Positions 1 to 7,506 of a stretch of DNA of 15,533 bases are shown here, piece after piece; the stretch's first letter is position 1; every line of letters begins with the position of its first letter. The position numbers and the translations under genes were made by a program. The stretch is from EX4484-2 sp964592095. Its GTDB lineage: Archaea; Altiarchaeota; Altiarchaeia; IMC4; QMZM01. Location: assembly GCA_964592095.1 (NCBI GenBank), contig CAZQER010000027.1:1-15533 (forward strand), given 5' to 3'. A model generated the notes under the pieces. That model did not search any database. It was not told the origin of the DNA and saw only the letters and a list, made by a program, of their open reading frames with translations.

Positions 1-33
1 GCAAAAGACAGGATTTTAAACACCAAACACAAT

Positions 34-70
34 ACTTAACAGAGAGTTTTCACACAGTCTGACGTTAAGT
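34..70. repeat. Short inverted repeat in left-edge intergenic region
   Basis: The 7-base arms acttaac (34-40) and gttaagt (64-70) are perfect inverted complements around a 23-base spacer. They lie in the 191-base stretch without a convincing gene at the left edge. A transcript of either strand could fold a 7-bp stem, but the stem is AT-rich and the loop is large, so it would be weak. It could be a regulatory or terminator-like element, or chance in AT-rich DNA. Confidence 0.3.
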
Positions 71-93
71 GAGATATTACTCGCCGCCGAGCT

Positions 94-101
94 TTAAATA
101 A
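94..101. promoter_or_regulatory. TATA-like box, orientation unclear
   Basis: The octamer tttaaata matches the archaeal TATA consensus closely and follows a GC-rich patch (ctcgccgccgag, 81-92). Read rightward, initiation about 25 bases on would fall near the ATG at 124, which opens only a 46-codon ORF antisense to the end of nob1. Read leftward, it would start an RNA near base 70 running out of the window, covering the inverted repeat at 34-70. I favour the leftward reading because the nob1 transcript also runs leftward, but nothing in the window decides it. Confidence 0.3.
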
Positions 102-191
102 GAGGATGTGATAAGATATAATTATGGGAAAAACTAAGATGATGAAAATTAAAAATTATATCAAAACCATTCCATTATCATTCATATCATT

Positions 192-680
192 CTATTCTAT
201 AGATTCTGCCCTCTTTCTTAGATATGAACCACAGATTTCACACTTTGAAATATTTGTTTTATAATCATATCCCCTTCCACATCCCTCGCAAATCATACTC
301 CATTTCAGTTTTCTTTTAATACCATCATATATATTTTTTTCATAATCCATTTTGAGATATTTACACATATTCTGAATGCTATAATCATCTGTAACTATTG
401 TATAATCATTCTGTAAGGCGATGGCAATAAGTTCAATATCTGTATCTGAAAGTCTGTTTAAATCACCAGTCTTTTCCGCCTCCTCTTTGACTCTTTTTAG
501 AAAATCATCATCAGGGGTTTTTATTTCAATTCTTCCATTTCGTATACTGGAGTTTATCACAGATTTTATTATTTCATCTTTAATTTCATGAATAACATTA
601 TCTGTTATAACATAACACCCATCAGAGAAATCTAAATTGCTCCTAAGAATGGCTGATGTATCAAGTACCTTCTTTTTCAT
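192..680 (-). CDS. nob1: Endoribonuclease Nob1 (PIN domain plus zinc ribbon)
   Basis: Probable archaeal Nob1, the endonuclease that trims the 3' end of 16S rRNA during small-subunit maturation. The 162-residue product has an N-terminal PIN domain (about 3-110) followed by a C-terminal zinc ribbon (about 127-155). Likely metal-binding acidic residues are D7 in VLDTSA, E32 in VIHEIKDE, D79/D81 in LSDTDIE and D98/D99 in VTDDYS. The ribbon cysteines are C131, C134, C147 and C150. PIN followed by a CxxC...CxxC ribbon at this length is the usual compact archaeal Nob1 layout and separates it from plain VapC toxins, which lack the ribbon. Its ATG overlaps the metG stop in an ATGA (677-680), so the two are probably translationally coupled. 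No antitoxin-like gene is adjacent. Confidence 0.9.
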   Translation of the reverse strand: MKKKVLDTSAILRSNLDFSDGCYVITDNVIHEIKDEIIKSVINSSIRNGRIEIKTPDDDFLKRVKEEAEKTGDLNRLSDTDIELIAIALQNDYTIVTDDYSIQNMCKYLKMDYEKNIYDGIKRKLKWSMICEGCGRGYDYKTNISKCEICGSYLRKRAESIE

Positions 681-2671
681 CTCACCTTTGCTCCAATCTT
701 TGTCGTTTTATCCGGAATTAAAAGTATTGGTTTTCCGTTGACATCTGCAGCCAAAAGCATCCCCTCCGATTTTTTACCCCTTATCTCAAGTGACTCCAAA
801 TTTACAACTAATACCACTTGTTTACCTATAAGGTCATCCTTTGTATATTCATCCTTTATTTTTGCAACCACTTGTCTCTTCCCGATATCTCCTAAATTAA
901 CATTCAATAAATATAATTTATCTGCATTGGGATGTTCCTCAACATTTGTTATCTCCCCAATTCTTATATCTATGCTTTTAAAATCATCATATTTTATATA
1001 TCTACTTTTGAGATATTTTTTGATAAATCTATCAATCTGTGAATCATCAATCTTGGAAAATAGTGTAGTTATTTTCCCAATTCTATGTCCTGAAGATATA
1101 GAGAGTCTAGCAGCATCCTCCCATCTCTGTTCACTTAATTTCCCATCCAAATTTAACATCTTCCATGTCTTCTCAGCAGAGAATGGAATAAATGGAAACA
1201 TTAAGATGGATAATGTTCTAACGATGTTTGCACAGATGAATAATGTTGTGCCATATGTATTTTCTTTTTTCCATGGCTCTTTATGCTGAAAATATTCATT
1301 ACCCCTGTGAGCAAGATTCATCATTGAAAAGAGTGCCTGTGAAAACCTGAAATTTTCTATATTGTGGGCAACATCATTGGTATAATTCTCTATATCCCTC
1401 AGAATATCTTTATCCTCCTTTGTATAGATATCCTCTTCTGGAACAATACCATTGTTATATCTTTTTATAAATGTGAATGTTCTGTGTATAAAATTACCCA
1501 ATGTAGAAATCAATTCGCTGTTTATTCTGTGTTGAAATTCTCTCAATGAAAAATCTGCATCATGTTTTGCGGGATTTATAGCAAGGAGATAGTACCTTAG
1601 ATAATCTGCAGGAAATTCACTCAGAATATCATGGAGCCATATAACCCAACTCCTTGATGTGCTCATCTTCTTTCCTTCAAGATTCAGATACTCATTACTT
1701 GATATCTGCCATGGGAGATTATAATCTTTGTGAGCCATCAACATGGCTGGCCAGATTATTGCATGAAAGGGGATATTATCCTTACCTATAAAGTGAACTA
1801 TCTTACATTCTTTCTCCATCCAATATCTCATCCATAATTTATCATCTCCTTTATTCCTCGCCCACTCTATTGTTGATGATATATAACCGATGGGTGCGTC
1901 AAACCATACATAAAGTACCTTACCTTCGCTTCCTTCAACAGGTAATGGAACTCCCCAGTCCAAATCCCTCGTAATTGCTCTATCTTTCAAACCCTCTTTT
2001 AACCACCCAAGAGAAAAATTTCTTGCATTATCTGGCCAATGTTTATTCTTATAGATCCATTTCTCAAGTCTGTCTGCAAATGCAGAAAGCCTGAAGAACC
2101 AATGCTCTGTTTTCTTCATTACCGGTTTTCCTCTACAGATGGTACAATAATATTTTTTCAACTCATGTGGCTCTAATTGTTTTCCACAGATTTCACACTG
2201 GTCACCCCTCTGGTCATTTGCCCCGCAGAATGGGCATATCCCTCTCACATATCTATCTGGAAGAAATCTTCTGCATTTAGTGCAGTACGGTCTTTCAACT
2301 ATTTTTTTATATATAAAACCGTTTTTCATTATATTCAAAAAGAATTCCTGTGATAATCTATGATGTTCCTTCCTTGATGTTCTTGAGAAATTATCAAAAC
2401 TTATTCCAAGGTCATAAAATGCCTTTTTAATTATTTTATAATACTTATCTACAACCTCCTGAGGTGTTATACCTTCATTGTCTGCAGTAACTGCAATGGG
2501 TGTTCCATGCTCATCGGTACCTGAGATATAGACAACATCATTACCCTTAAGTCTGTGATATCTGACATATACATCTGCAGGAATATAGGCTCCTATAGCA
2601 TGTCCTATATGTAATGGTCCATTAGCATAAGGCAATGCAGATGTAACCAATATGCGTTCTTTTTTTGACAT
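677..2671 (-). CDS. metG: Methionyl-tRNA synthetase, archaeal type with fused tRNA-binding domain
   Basis: Charges tRNA-Met with methionine in the cytoplasm. The 664-residue protein is a complete class I synthetase. HIGH is at 21-24, and the second signature is KMSTS at 335-339. The connective insertion carries two zinc knuckles built from four CxxC pairs (C130/C133, C146/C149, C159/C162, C176/C179). The anticodon-binding helical domain spans roughly 370-545. Residues about 563-664 form an EMAP/Trbp111-type OB-fold tRNA-binding domain (DIRIGEI, NVEEHPNADKLY, KKSEGMLLAA), here fused rather than encoded separately. The ATG lies 33 bases after the stop of the upstream DUF72 gene, and nob1 overlaps its 3' end. 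Possible read-through from the DUF72 gene; an AT-rich stretch at about 2692-2700 could also act as a TATA box for a leaderless metG mRNA. No Shine-Dalgarno is visible. Confidence 0.97.
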   Translation of the reverse strand: MSKKERILVTSALPYANGPLHIGHAIGAYIPADVYVRYHRLKGNDVVYISGTDEHGTPIAVTADNEGITPQEVVDKYYKIIKKAFYDLGISFDNFSRTSRKEHHRLSQEFFLNIMKNGFIYKKIVERPYCTKCRRFLPDRYVRGICPFCGANDQRGDQCEICGKQLEPHELKKYYCTICRGKPVMKKTEHWFFRLSAFADRLEKWIYKNKHWPDNARNFSLGWLKEGLKDRAITRDLDWGVPLPVEGSEGKVLYVWFDAPIGYISSTIEWARNKGDDKLWMRYWMEKECKIVHFIGKDNIPFHAIIWPAMLMAHKDYNLPWQISSNEYLNLEGKKMSTSRSWVIWLHDILSEFPADYLRYYLLAINPAKHDADFSLREFQHRINSELISTLGNFIHRTFTFIKRYNNGIVPEEDIYTKEDKDILRDIENYTNDVAHNIENFRFSQALFSMMNLAHRGNEYFQHKEPWKKENTYGTTLFICANIVRTLSILMFPFIPFSAEKTWKMLNLDGKLSEQRWEDAARLSISSGHRIGKITTLFSKIDDSQIDRFIKKYLKSRYIKYDDFKSIDIRIGEITNVEEHPNADKLYLLNVNLGDIGKRQVVAKIKDEYTKDDLIGKQVVLVVNLESLEIRGKKSEGMLLAADVNGKPILLIPDKTTKIGAKVR

Positions 2672-2704
2672 ATAGAATATTTTAAATGAAGAAATAAATT
2701 TCCA

Positions 2705-3445
2705 TCATTTCATTCTTTTTAAAATATCCTTTAGCATTTTTGCATTTTTTGGTGCATATGCGTATGCATCGTTATCAAAATATACATATACATCCATGCC
2801 ATTATCAAGCCATCCATTTATTTTATTTGCCCATGTTTCGAGTTGTTCTTTACTATAATCTGATGCATATAATACCTCATGACCATGTAATCTGATATAG
2901 ATAAAATCTGCAGTTTCTTTTTCTTCATATGGGTATCTTGGTGTATCTGCAAAACACAGGGCAATTCCATATTTTGACATTAATCTGTATGAATCTTCAG
3001 AAAACCAACTTAAATTTCTGCATTCTATTGTATATCTATAATTTCCATGAGAGGATGTTAACCCATCCATAAAGTTTTCTGCAACATTCCTCTTGAATTC
3101 AAGGGAAGGGGGGAGTTGTATCAATATTATAGGACATTTTTCCTTCAGTTCCTTTATTCTATCAAAAAATATTGAAATATTATCATCACATTCCCTTAAT
3201 TTTTTTATATGTGTAATATACCTGCTCATCTTTACAGAAAATACAAACCCATTGGGCGTTCTCCTGTACCAGTTCTGGAATGTCTTTTCCATTGGTAATC
3301 TATAAAAGGTTGCATTCAACTCAACAGTATTAAATTGTTCTGTATAAAACTCCAGCCATTTCCATTTACTTAGATTATTAGGATAGAAATTACCAACCCA
3401 GTGATTATAACTCCATCCCGATGTTCCAATTAGAATAGATGACAT
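2705..3445 (-). CDS. DUF72 / YecE family TIM-barrel protein
   Basis: A member of the DUF72 (YecE-like) family, which adopts a TIM-barrel fold and whose biochemical role is not established. Family hallmarks in the 246-residue product are GTSGWSY at 7-13, FNTVELNATFYR at 38-49, LIQLPPS at 108-114, ECRNLSWF at 141-148, FIYIRLHG at 181-188 and YVYFDND at 220-226 followed by A-P-K-N-A. Length is typical and no key segment is missing. It has no signal peptide or membrane segment, so it is probably cytosolic. It is the first of three minus-strand genes leading to metG and nob1 and is divergent from secF across 63 bases. The neighbours do not indicate a substrate. Conserved carboxylates, histidine and asparagine at the barrel mouth suggest a ligand or metal site, but that is inference. 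Confidence 0.9.
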   Translation of the reverse strand: MSSILIGTSGWSYNHWVGNFYPNNLSKWKWLEFYTEQFNTVELNATFYRLPMEKTFQNWYRRTPNGFVFSVKMSRYITHIKKLRECDDNISIFFDRIKELKEKCPIILIQLPPSLEFKRNVAENFMDGLTSSHGNYRYTIECRNLSWFSEDSYRLMSKYGIALCFADTPRYPYEEKETADFIYIRLHGHEVLYASDYSKEQLETWANKINGWLDNGMDVYVYFDNDAYAYAPKNAKMLKDILKRMK

Positions 3446-3508
3446 AATCTACATTAGGATGAAAAGTAAAAAACATTATTTTTAAGGTTTAATTTTATAG
3501 TAGTAAAC
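3446..3508. promoter_or_regulatory. Divergent promoter region between the DUF72 gene and secF
   Basis: This 63-base spacer must hold the promoters of both diverging units. The central AT tract atttttaa (about 3477-3485) lies about 25-30 bases before the secF ATG on the plus strand. Read on the minus strand it lies about 35 bases before the DUF72 ATG. One AT-rich box could therefore serve both directions, giving leaderless or short-leader mRNAs. No ribosome binding site precedes either start. This is position and composition evidence only. Confidence 0.35.
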
Positions 3509-4645
3509 ATGTTTGATAACCTTTATAGTCTGATGGAGGAAAGGATTCATTATAAAAAACTTATGCTTTTTCCTATAATCATCACAATTATTATGATTAT
3601 TCTCATATCCACAAGAGGAGTCCCGTTGGGTTTGGATTTTGCCGGGGGTTCTTGGGTTGAAATTACACTTGAAAAGGAAGTAAACAAATCTGTTCTGAGT
3701 GCCATTAAAGAGGAATTAAAAGATAGGGATTTAGAGCATTTGAATATATTTTCTGGTGTTGAACTTGGTACAAATCTTTATAAGATAACAATAAGCACAA
3801 CTACTGTTGTAAATGAAACCGAAATTAAAAACATACTTGAAAAATATGTTGGTGAATTGAGAAGAGAGGATATAGCAGAGATAAGGCTTAGCGAAGAACC
3901 ATCGGCTGATATTGAGGAAAAACTCAGGAATAGAATCAAAGGGGCAGATATAATATTTGATGGGAATGAATCAATATTGAGAATTATTGCATTGGATATA
4001 AATCCAGATATGTTGAAAAGAGCTACAGAGCTTTATATTAAGGAGAATATAGATATTGACCTACAAAAAAAGAATTTTAGGATAGAAAAGATTGGAAAAA
4101 CATTGGGAGATAAATTTTGGAAACAGGGGATGTATGCTGTTATTTTTGCATATCTTCTTATAGTAGCAGTTATTTTTCTCGTATTTAAGGATTTTATACC
4201 ATCAATAGCAATTATTGCCGCGGCTACATTTGATGCTATATTTGCAGTAGGCGGAATGAGTATATTTGGACTCCTTTTAGAGCCAGCATCCTTGGTATCT
4301 TTGTTAATGTTGATAGGTTACTCTGTGGATTCTGATATTTTATTAACAACAAGGGTTCTAAGAACATCAAAGGGCACAGTAAATGAGAGAATTGATAGCG
4401 CTATGAAAACTGGTTTGACCATGACTGGAACAACGATGGGCGCTATGGTTGTTATTCTCATATTCACAAATACATTGATTAGAATACCTGCACTTCCAAA
4501 CATAGCCTCAGTGCTTTTAATAGGACTTATAGCAGATTTGATAAATACATGGTTATTGAATGCAGGAATATTGAAATGGTATGTTGAAGAAAAGGGTGGC
4601 AGATTTGATATATTAAAATCCATAAAGAAGAGAAAATGGATGTAA
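3509..4645 (+). CDS. secF: Protein translocation subunit SecF, with enlarged extracytoplasmic domain
   Basis: SecF forms, with SecD, the membrane complex that assists late steps of Sec-dependent protein export. The 378-residue product has one membrane segment near 18-35, the D1 motif GLDFAGGS at 41-48, a large extracytoplasmic domain and a five-helix bundle (about 209-226, 230-250, 255-277, 303-320 and 330-352). The D4-type motif GYSVDSDI is at 270-277, and the C-terminal tail is basic. The region between the first two helices is about 170 residues, clearly longer than the roughly 100 of typical SecF, and reads like two alpha/beta blocks (about 48-128 and 130-198). The gene precedes secD and overlaps it by 10 bases (4636-4645), so they are surely co-expressed. 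SecF-before-SecD is, as I recall, the usual archaeal order and the reverse of the bacterial one. Confidence 0.95.
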   Translation: MFDNLYSLMEERIHYKKLMLFPIIITIIMIILISTRGVPLGLDFAGGSWVEITLEKEVNKSVLSAIKEELKDRDLEHLNIFSGVELGTNLYKITISTTTVVNETEIKNILEKYVGELRREDIAEIRLSEEPSADIEEKLRNRIKGADIIFDGNESILRIIALDINPDMLKRATELYIKENIDIDLQKKNFRIEKIGKTLGDKFWKQGMYAVIFAYLLIVAVIFLVFKDFIPSIAIIAAATFDAIFAVGGMSIFGLLLEPASLVSLLMLIGYSVDSDILLTTRVLRTSKGTVNERIDSAMKTGLTMTGTTMGAMVVILIFTNTLIRIPALPNIASVLLIGLIADLINTWLLNAGILKWYVEEKGGRFDILKSIKKRKWM

Positions 4646-6252
4646 GGAATATACAAAATCTATTGAGAAGTACAAGAATAATTATTATGATTTTACTGAT
4701 CCTGGCATCATTATTGCTTATTTTCAATATCATTCCCGTTAATGGCGATAAAGGTATAGGTTTTGGTAATGGATTAGATTACGGATTGGATTTTGCCGGT
4801 GGAATTCAGATGCAGTTGAAATTGGAAAGAGAGGTAGATAAGGAAACTATGGAGATCGAGAGGGGCATACTTGTATCAAGATTGAATTCTATGGGTTTGA
4901 AGGATATTCCTGTAAGACCTTGGGGTAATAGATATATACTAATACAGATATCTGGAGCATCACCACATGAAAGAGAAAGAATAGAGAATATTCTAAAACA
5001 ACCAGCAAGATTTGAGCAACTTATTGATGGTAAACTTGCAGTGAGAGGTGATGAAATTGTTGTAGACCCCGATCCAAGATCATCTGGAATATTTCAGGAG
5101 CAGAATGGTTATGGATGGAGAGTTGGTGTGAAACTTATGGGTGAAGGGGCAAAAAGATTTGGAAAGGTAGCGTATGGTAAGTATTTTGGAGAGAATAGTC
5201 CACTTAATAGACCAGTTGACCTTTTTATTGACAGACCCTATGATTCAATAATTATCATAGATAAAGGAATATACAATATATTATCAAACATTACATCTTC
5301 ATCACCAAGGGGTGGTTCTATTTATTACGGAGATACCGCAATTGACATAATAAAAAAGAGGGCGAATCTGACAGTAGTTGTATGGGAAGGGAACAATAGT
5401 GAATTTTTCTTCAAGATAAAAAATTTGAGTAATAAATATAGAAGGGCAATAATTGCCGGTGATGAAAAGGATATTCCAGAAACGATAAGGGGGGGCATAG
5501 AGGAAGCAGGTTTTAATACAGAGAGGATACCGAAGGGTAATAAGACATATGAGGACTGGATAAAAGAAATTACCGGATTAAAAACCTCTCCAAGATTGAA
5601 TTTTAATACAAGGGGTGAACCAGTCTATGCAGCAGTAATTACCGGATGGGCACCAACCATTCAGGATGCAAAGAATGAAATGAAACAGAATAAAATCTGG
5701 TTGAGTTCTGGTAATCTACCCGCGAGAGCAACAATTGAATCTGAATCAGAAATTCCCGCATCACTTGGAGGTAAATTCTTGGAGGGCAGTTTTATTATAG
5801 GTATTATGGCTATATTTACTGTTGCCTTTATTATTTATCTGAGATACAGAAGACTTTTTATTGTTGCACCTGTTATGATAACTGGACTAAGTGAAATAAT
5901 AATAATCCTTGGTTTGGCATCTGCAATAAACTGGGAGATAGATTTGGCTGCAGTTGCTGGGATAATAGCTGCCGTGGGAACTGGTGTCGATGACCAGATT
6001 GTTATAACAGATGAAACATTAAGAAGGGAGAGTGGAAAAAGAAGGATAATAAGTGTTGTGGAACAGATAAGAAGAGCATTCTTTATAATATTCACTGCTG
6101 CAGCAACTACCATAGCGGTAATGCTTCCTGTATTCACCATTCAGGCACTTCAAGGATTTGCATTTACCACTGTAACGGGGGTTTTGATAGGGGTATTTGT
6201 AACAAGACCAAGTTATGCAAAAATAATTGAAGAATTAATAGAAGAGAGGTAA
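4636..6252 (+). CDS. secD: Protein translocation subunit SecD
   Basis: RND-superfamily partner of SecF in Sec export; in bacteria SecDF pulls substrates out using the ion gradient, and the archaeal mechanism is presumed similar. The 538-residue protein has a first helix near 13-34, the D1 motif GLDFAGGI at 50-57, and a long extracytoplasmic P1-type domain to about 382, including GVKLMGEGAKRFG (164-176) and PVDLFIDRP (193-201). Helices follow at about 383-401, 408-428, 434-455, 480-500 and 507-526. The D4 motif GTGVDDQIVITDE (448-460) carries the acidic residues expected in the ion path. The purine-rich sequence before its ATG, inside secF, could act as a ribosome site. No obvious terminator follows; the next gene starts 106 bases on. 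Confidence 0.96.
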   Translation: MDVRNIQNLLRSTRIIIMILLILASLLLIFNIIPVNGDKGIGFGNGLDYGLDFAGGIQMQLKLEREVDKETMEIERGILVSRLNSMGLKDIPVRPWGNRYILIQISGASPHERERIENILKQPARFEQLIDGKLAVRGDEIVVDPDPRSSGIFQEQNGYGWRVGVKLMGEGAKRFGKVAYGKYFGENSPLNRPVDLFIDRPYDSIIIIDKGIYNILSNITSSSPRGGSIYYGDTAIDIIKKRANLTVVVWEGNNSEFFFKIKNLSNKYRRAIIAGDEKDIPETIRGGIEEAGFNTERIPKGNKTYEDWIKEITGLKTSPRLNFNTRGEPVYAAVITGWAPTIQDAKNEMKQNKIWLSSGNLPARATIESESEIPASLGGKFLEGSFIIGIMAIFTVAFIIYLRYRRLFIVAPVMITGLSEIIIILGLASAINWEIDLAAVAGIIAAVGTGVDDQIVITDETLRRESGKRRIISVVEQIRRAFFIIFTAAATTIAVMLPVFTIQALQGFAFTTVTGVLIGVFVTRPSYAKIIEELIEER

Positions 6253-6358
6253 TAAATTTGAACAATATTTAACATCTCAAATGTCATTATTTAAAATCAT
6301 GATTTATTAAATATAAGATAATATATTATATATCATTATTAATCATTATGGATGTAGA
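6253..6358 (+). promoter_or_regulatory. AT-rich promoter region of the A-ATPase cluster
   Basis: This 106-base gap separates secD from the ATPase genes. Two AT boxes could act as TATA elements: tttattaaatata (6303-6315) and atatattatatat (about 6321-6333). The second is centred about 32 bases before the first ATPase ATG, giving a very short leader. A perfect 12-base palindrome lies upstream at 6294-6305. Immediately before the ATPase ATG sits a five-codon ORF (6348-6362, MDVE-stop) that overlaps the start codon. No Shine-Dalgarno is present. Confidence 0.5.
6294..6305. repeat. Perfect 12-base palindrome upstream of the A-ATPase cluster
   Basis: The sequence aaatcatgattt equals its own reverse complement. 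It lies 65 bases before the first ATPase start codon and just upstream of the likely TATA boxes. That is a suitable position for an operator or activator site of a dimeric transcription factor. AT-rich DNA yields such palindromes by chance fairly often, so a role is only suggested. Confidence 0.35.
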
Positions 6359-6664
6359 ATGAAGGAGTTGGAGCATATCAGAAAGGTTGAGGATGAGGTT
6401 GAGGAAATGATAAAAAAGGTTGAGGAAGAGGCAGAAAAAAGGATAAGGGCGGAGAGAGCAAAGCGAGATGTTGTTATTAAAAAAAGGATTGAAGAGGCAG
6501 AAAATGATGTTAAAAAGATAATTGAGGCAGAAACAAAAAATGCAGAGGAGAGGGTTAGGAGTATAGAGAAATCCACAAACGATGAGTTAAAGAAAATTAG
6601 AAAATCTGCTGAAAAGAATATAGATGCCGTGGTAGACCTGATAATCAAAAAACTTGCTGGATAA
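6359..6664 (+). CDS. ahaH: A-type ATP synthase subunit H (peripheral stalk)
   Basis: A 101-residue protein that is almost entirely charged coiled coil, rich in Glu, Lys, Ala and Val with heptad spacing (for example KVEDEVEEMIKKVEEEAEKR). It ends in a short hydrophobic patch (DAVVDLIIKKLAG). This fits subunit H of the archaeal ATP synthase, which pairs with subunit E to form the peripheral stalk that holds the A3B3 head against rotation. Low sequence complexity makes homology by eye weak, so the call rests on being first in an ATPase cluster, where archaeal H normally lies, and on size. The stop codon is one base before the preferred ATG of subunit E. In other archaea I and K usually follow H; here E follows directly. 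Confidence 0.82.
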   Translation: MKELEHIRKVEDEVEEMIKKVEEEAEKRIRAERAKRDVVIKKRIEEAENDVKKIIEAETKNAEERVRSIEKSTNDELKKIRKSAEKNIDAVVDLIIKKLAG

Positions 6665-6665
6665 A

Positions 6666-7235
6666 ATGGGTCTGAAGGAACTTGAGAACAGGCTCAGAAA
6701 GGACGCAGAGAATAAGATTAATAGTATAAACAAAAGAACTGAAGAAGAAATAAAGAAAATCAGGTATGATATAGAGAGGGAGGCTGAAATAAATGCGGAG
6801 AAAATTATAAGAAATGGGAAGAAAGAGGCAAAGTTGACATATAGAAGAATAATAGCAGATGCTGTAATAAAAAGCAGAGAAGCAATAGAGGCAGAGAAGA
6901 ATTCCATTATTGATGATGTTTTTGAAAGGGTAAAGAATAAAATACTTAAGGAAATGAGTGATAAGGAAAGGGCAGATTTACTTAATAGAATTATAGATAA
7001 TGATAAGGACAAGGTTCCAAATCTCGAGATTTTAATAGACAAAAAATATTCATCACTCATAAAGGGTGCAAAGGCATCTAATATAGGCGATTTTGGTGTT
7101 ATTATCCAAAGCAAGAATGGAACGATTAGGATAGATAATACACTGAATAATAAAATTAAAAGATTAAAGGTAACACTCAAGCCTCAAATAGCATCCATTT
7201 TATTTAAAAATGGTAAAACTATGTATCATAGGTGA
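6666..7235 (+). CDS. atpE: A-type ATP synthase subunit E (peripheral stalk)
   Basis: Subunit E, the main peripheral-stalk protein connecting the catalytic head to the membrane part. From the ATG at 6666 it is 189 residues. A long N-terminal coiled coil (about 1-85, MGLKELENRLRKDAENK onward) is followed by a globular alpha/beta domain (about 86-175) with the typical NLEILIDKKYSSLI and DFGVIIQSKNGTIRIDNT stretches. An in-frame TTG at 6654 would add four residues and overlap subunit H; I prefer the ATG, which gives the usual MGLxxL start. The 3' end overlaps subunit F by 26 bases. Subunit C, commonly between E and F in archaeal operons, is absent here. Confidence 0.92.
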   Translation: MGLKELENRLRKDAENKINSINKRTEEEIKKIRYDIEREAEINAEKIIRNGKKEAKLTYRRIIADAVIKSREAIEAEKNSIIDDVFERVKNKILKEMSDKERADLLNRIIDNDKDKVPNLEILIDKKYSSLIKGAKASNIGDFGVIIQSKNGTIRIDNTLNNKIKRLKVTLKPQIASILFKNGKTMYHR

Positions 7236-7506
7236 TAGACTTACAGTAACTGGTCTGGAACTTGCAGGATTGAAGAATATGTATACTGCAGATAAAGAAA
7301 ATATAACGGATGTGATGAGGAATTTAAATGATGAGTTTGATGTTATTTTAATCACCCAATCACTTGCAAAAAATGTGAGCAAAGAGATAGATAATCTCAG
7401 AAGGAAGGATAAAATCGTAGTAGAAATTCCAGATAGAGAGGGTGGTGGAGAAGAAACAATTAGAAAGATGGTCAGGGATTTTATAGGTTTTGAATTGGTA
7501 AAATAA
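7210..7506 (+). CDS. atpF: A-type ATP synthase subunit F
   Basis: Subunit F, a small central-stalk protein that binds subunit D and takes part in coupling. The 98-residue product has the family's Rossmann-like start (VKLCIIGDRLTVTGLELAGL, residues 2-21), a central strand DVILITQSLA and a C-terminal tail beginning near IVVEIPDREGGG, as in other archaeal F subunits. The ATG lies 26 bases inside the end of atpE, and its stop codon shares one base with the first possible ATG of atpA, so translation of E, F and A is likely coupled. Confidence 0.93.
   Translation: MVKLCIIGDRLTVTGLELAGLKNMYTADKENITDVMRNLNDEFDVILITQSLAKNVSKEIDNLRRKDKIVVEIPDREGGGEETIRKMVRDFIGFELVK

Noticed and set aside
124..264. 46-codon plus-strand ORF starting about 25 bases after the TATA-like box
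   Set aside because: Much of it is antisense to nob1, the composition is not protein-like, and no similarity is recognisable. The promoter spacing alone is not enough.
192..680. PIN-domain VapC toxin
   Set aside because: The C-terminal four-cysteine zinc ribbon and the absence of an antitoxin gene fit Nob1 instead.
738..1289. 183-codon plus-strand ORF opposite metG
   Set aside because: Ser/Phe/Ile-rich antisense shadow of the MetRS C-terminal region, with no domain and no start signals.
6382..6440. Repeated aaaggttgagga motif in ahaH
   Set aside because: It encodes repeated KVE heptads of the coiled coil, so protein repetition explains it without a DNA-level role.
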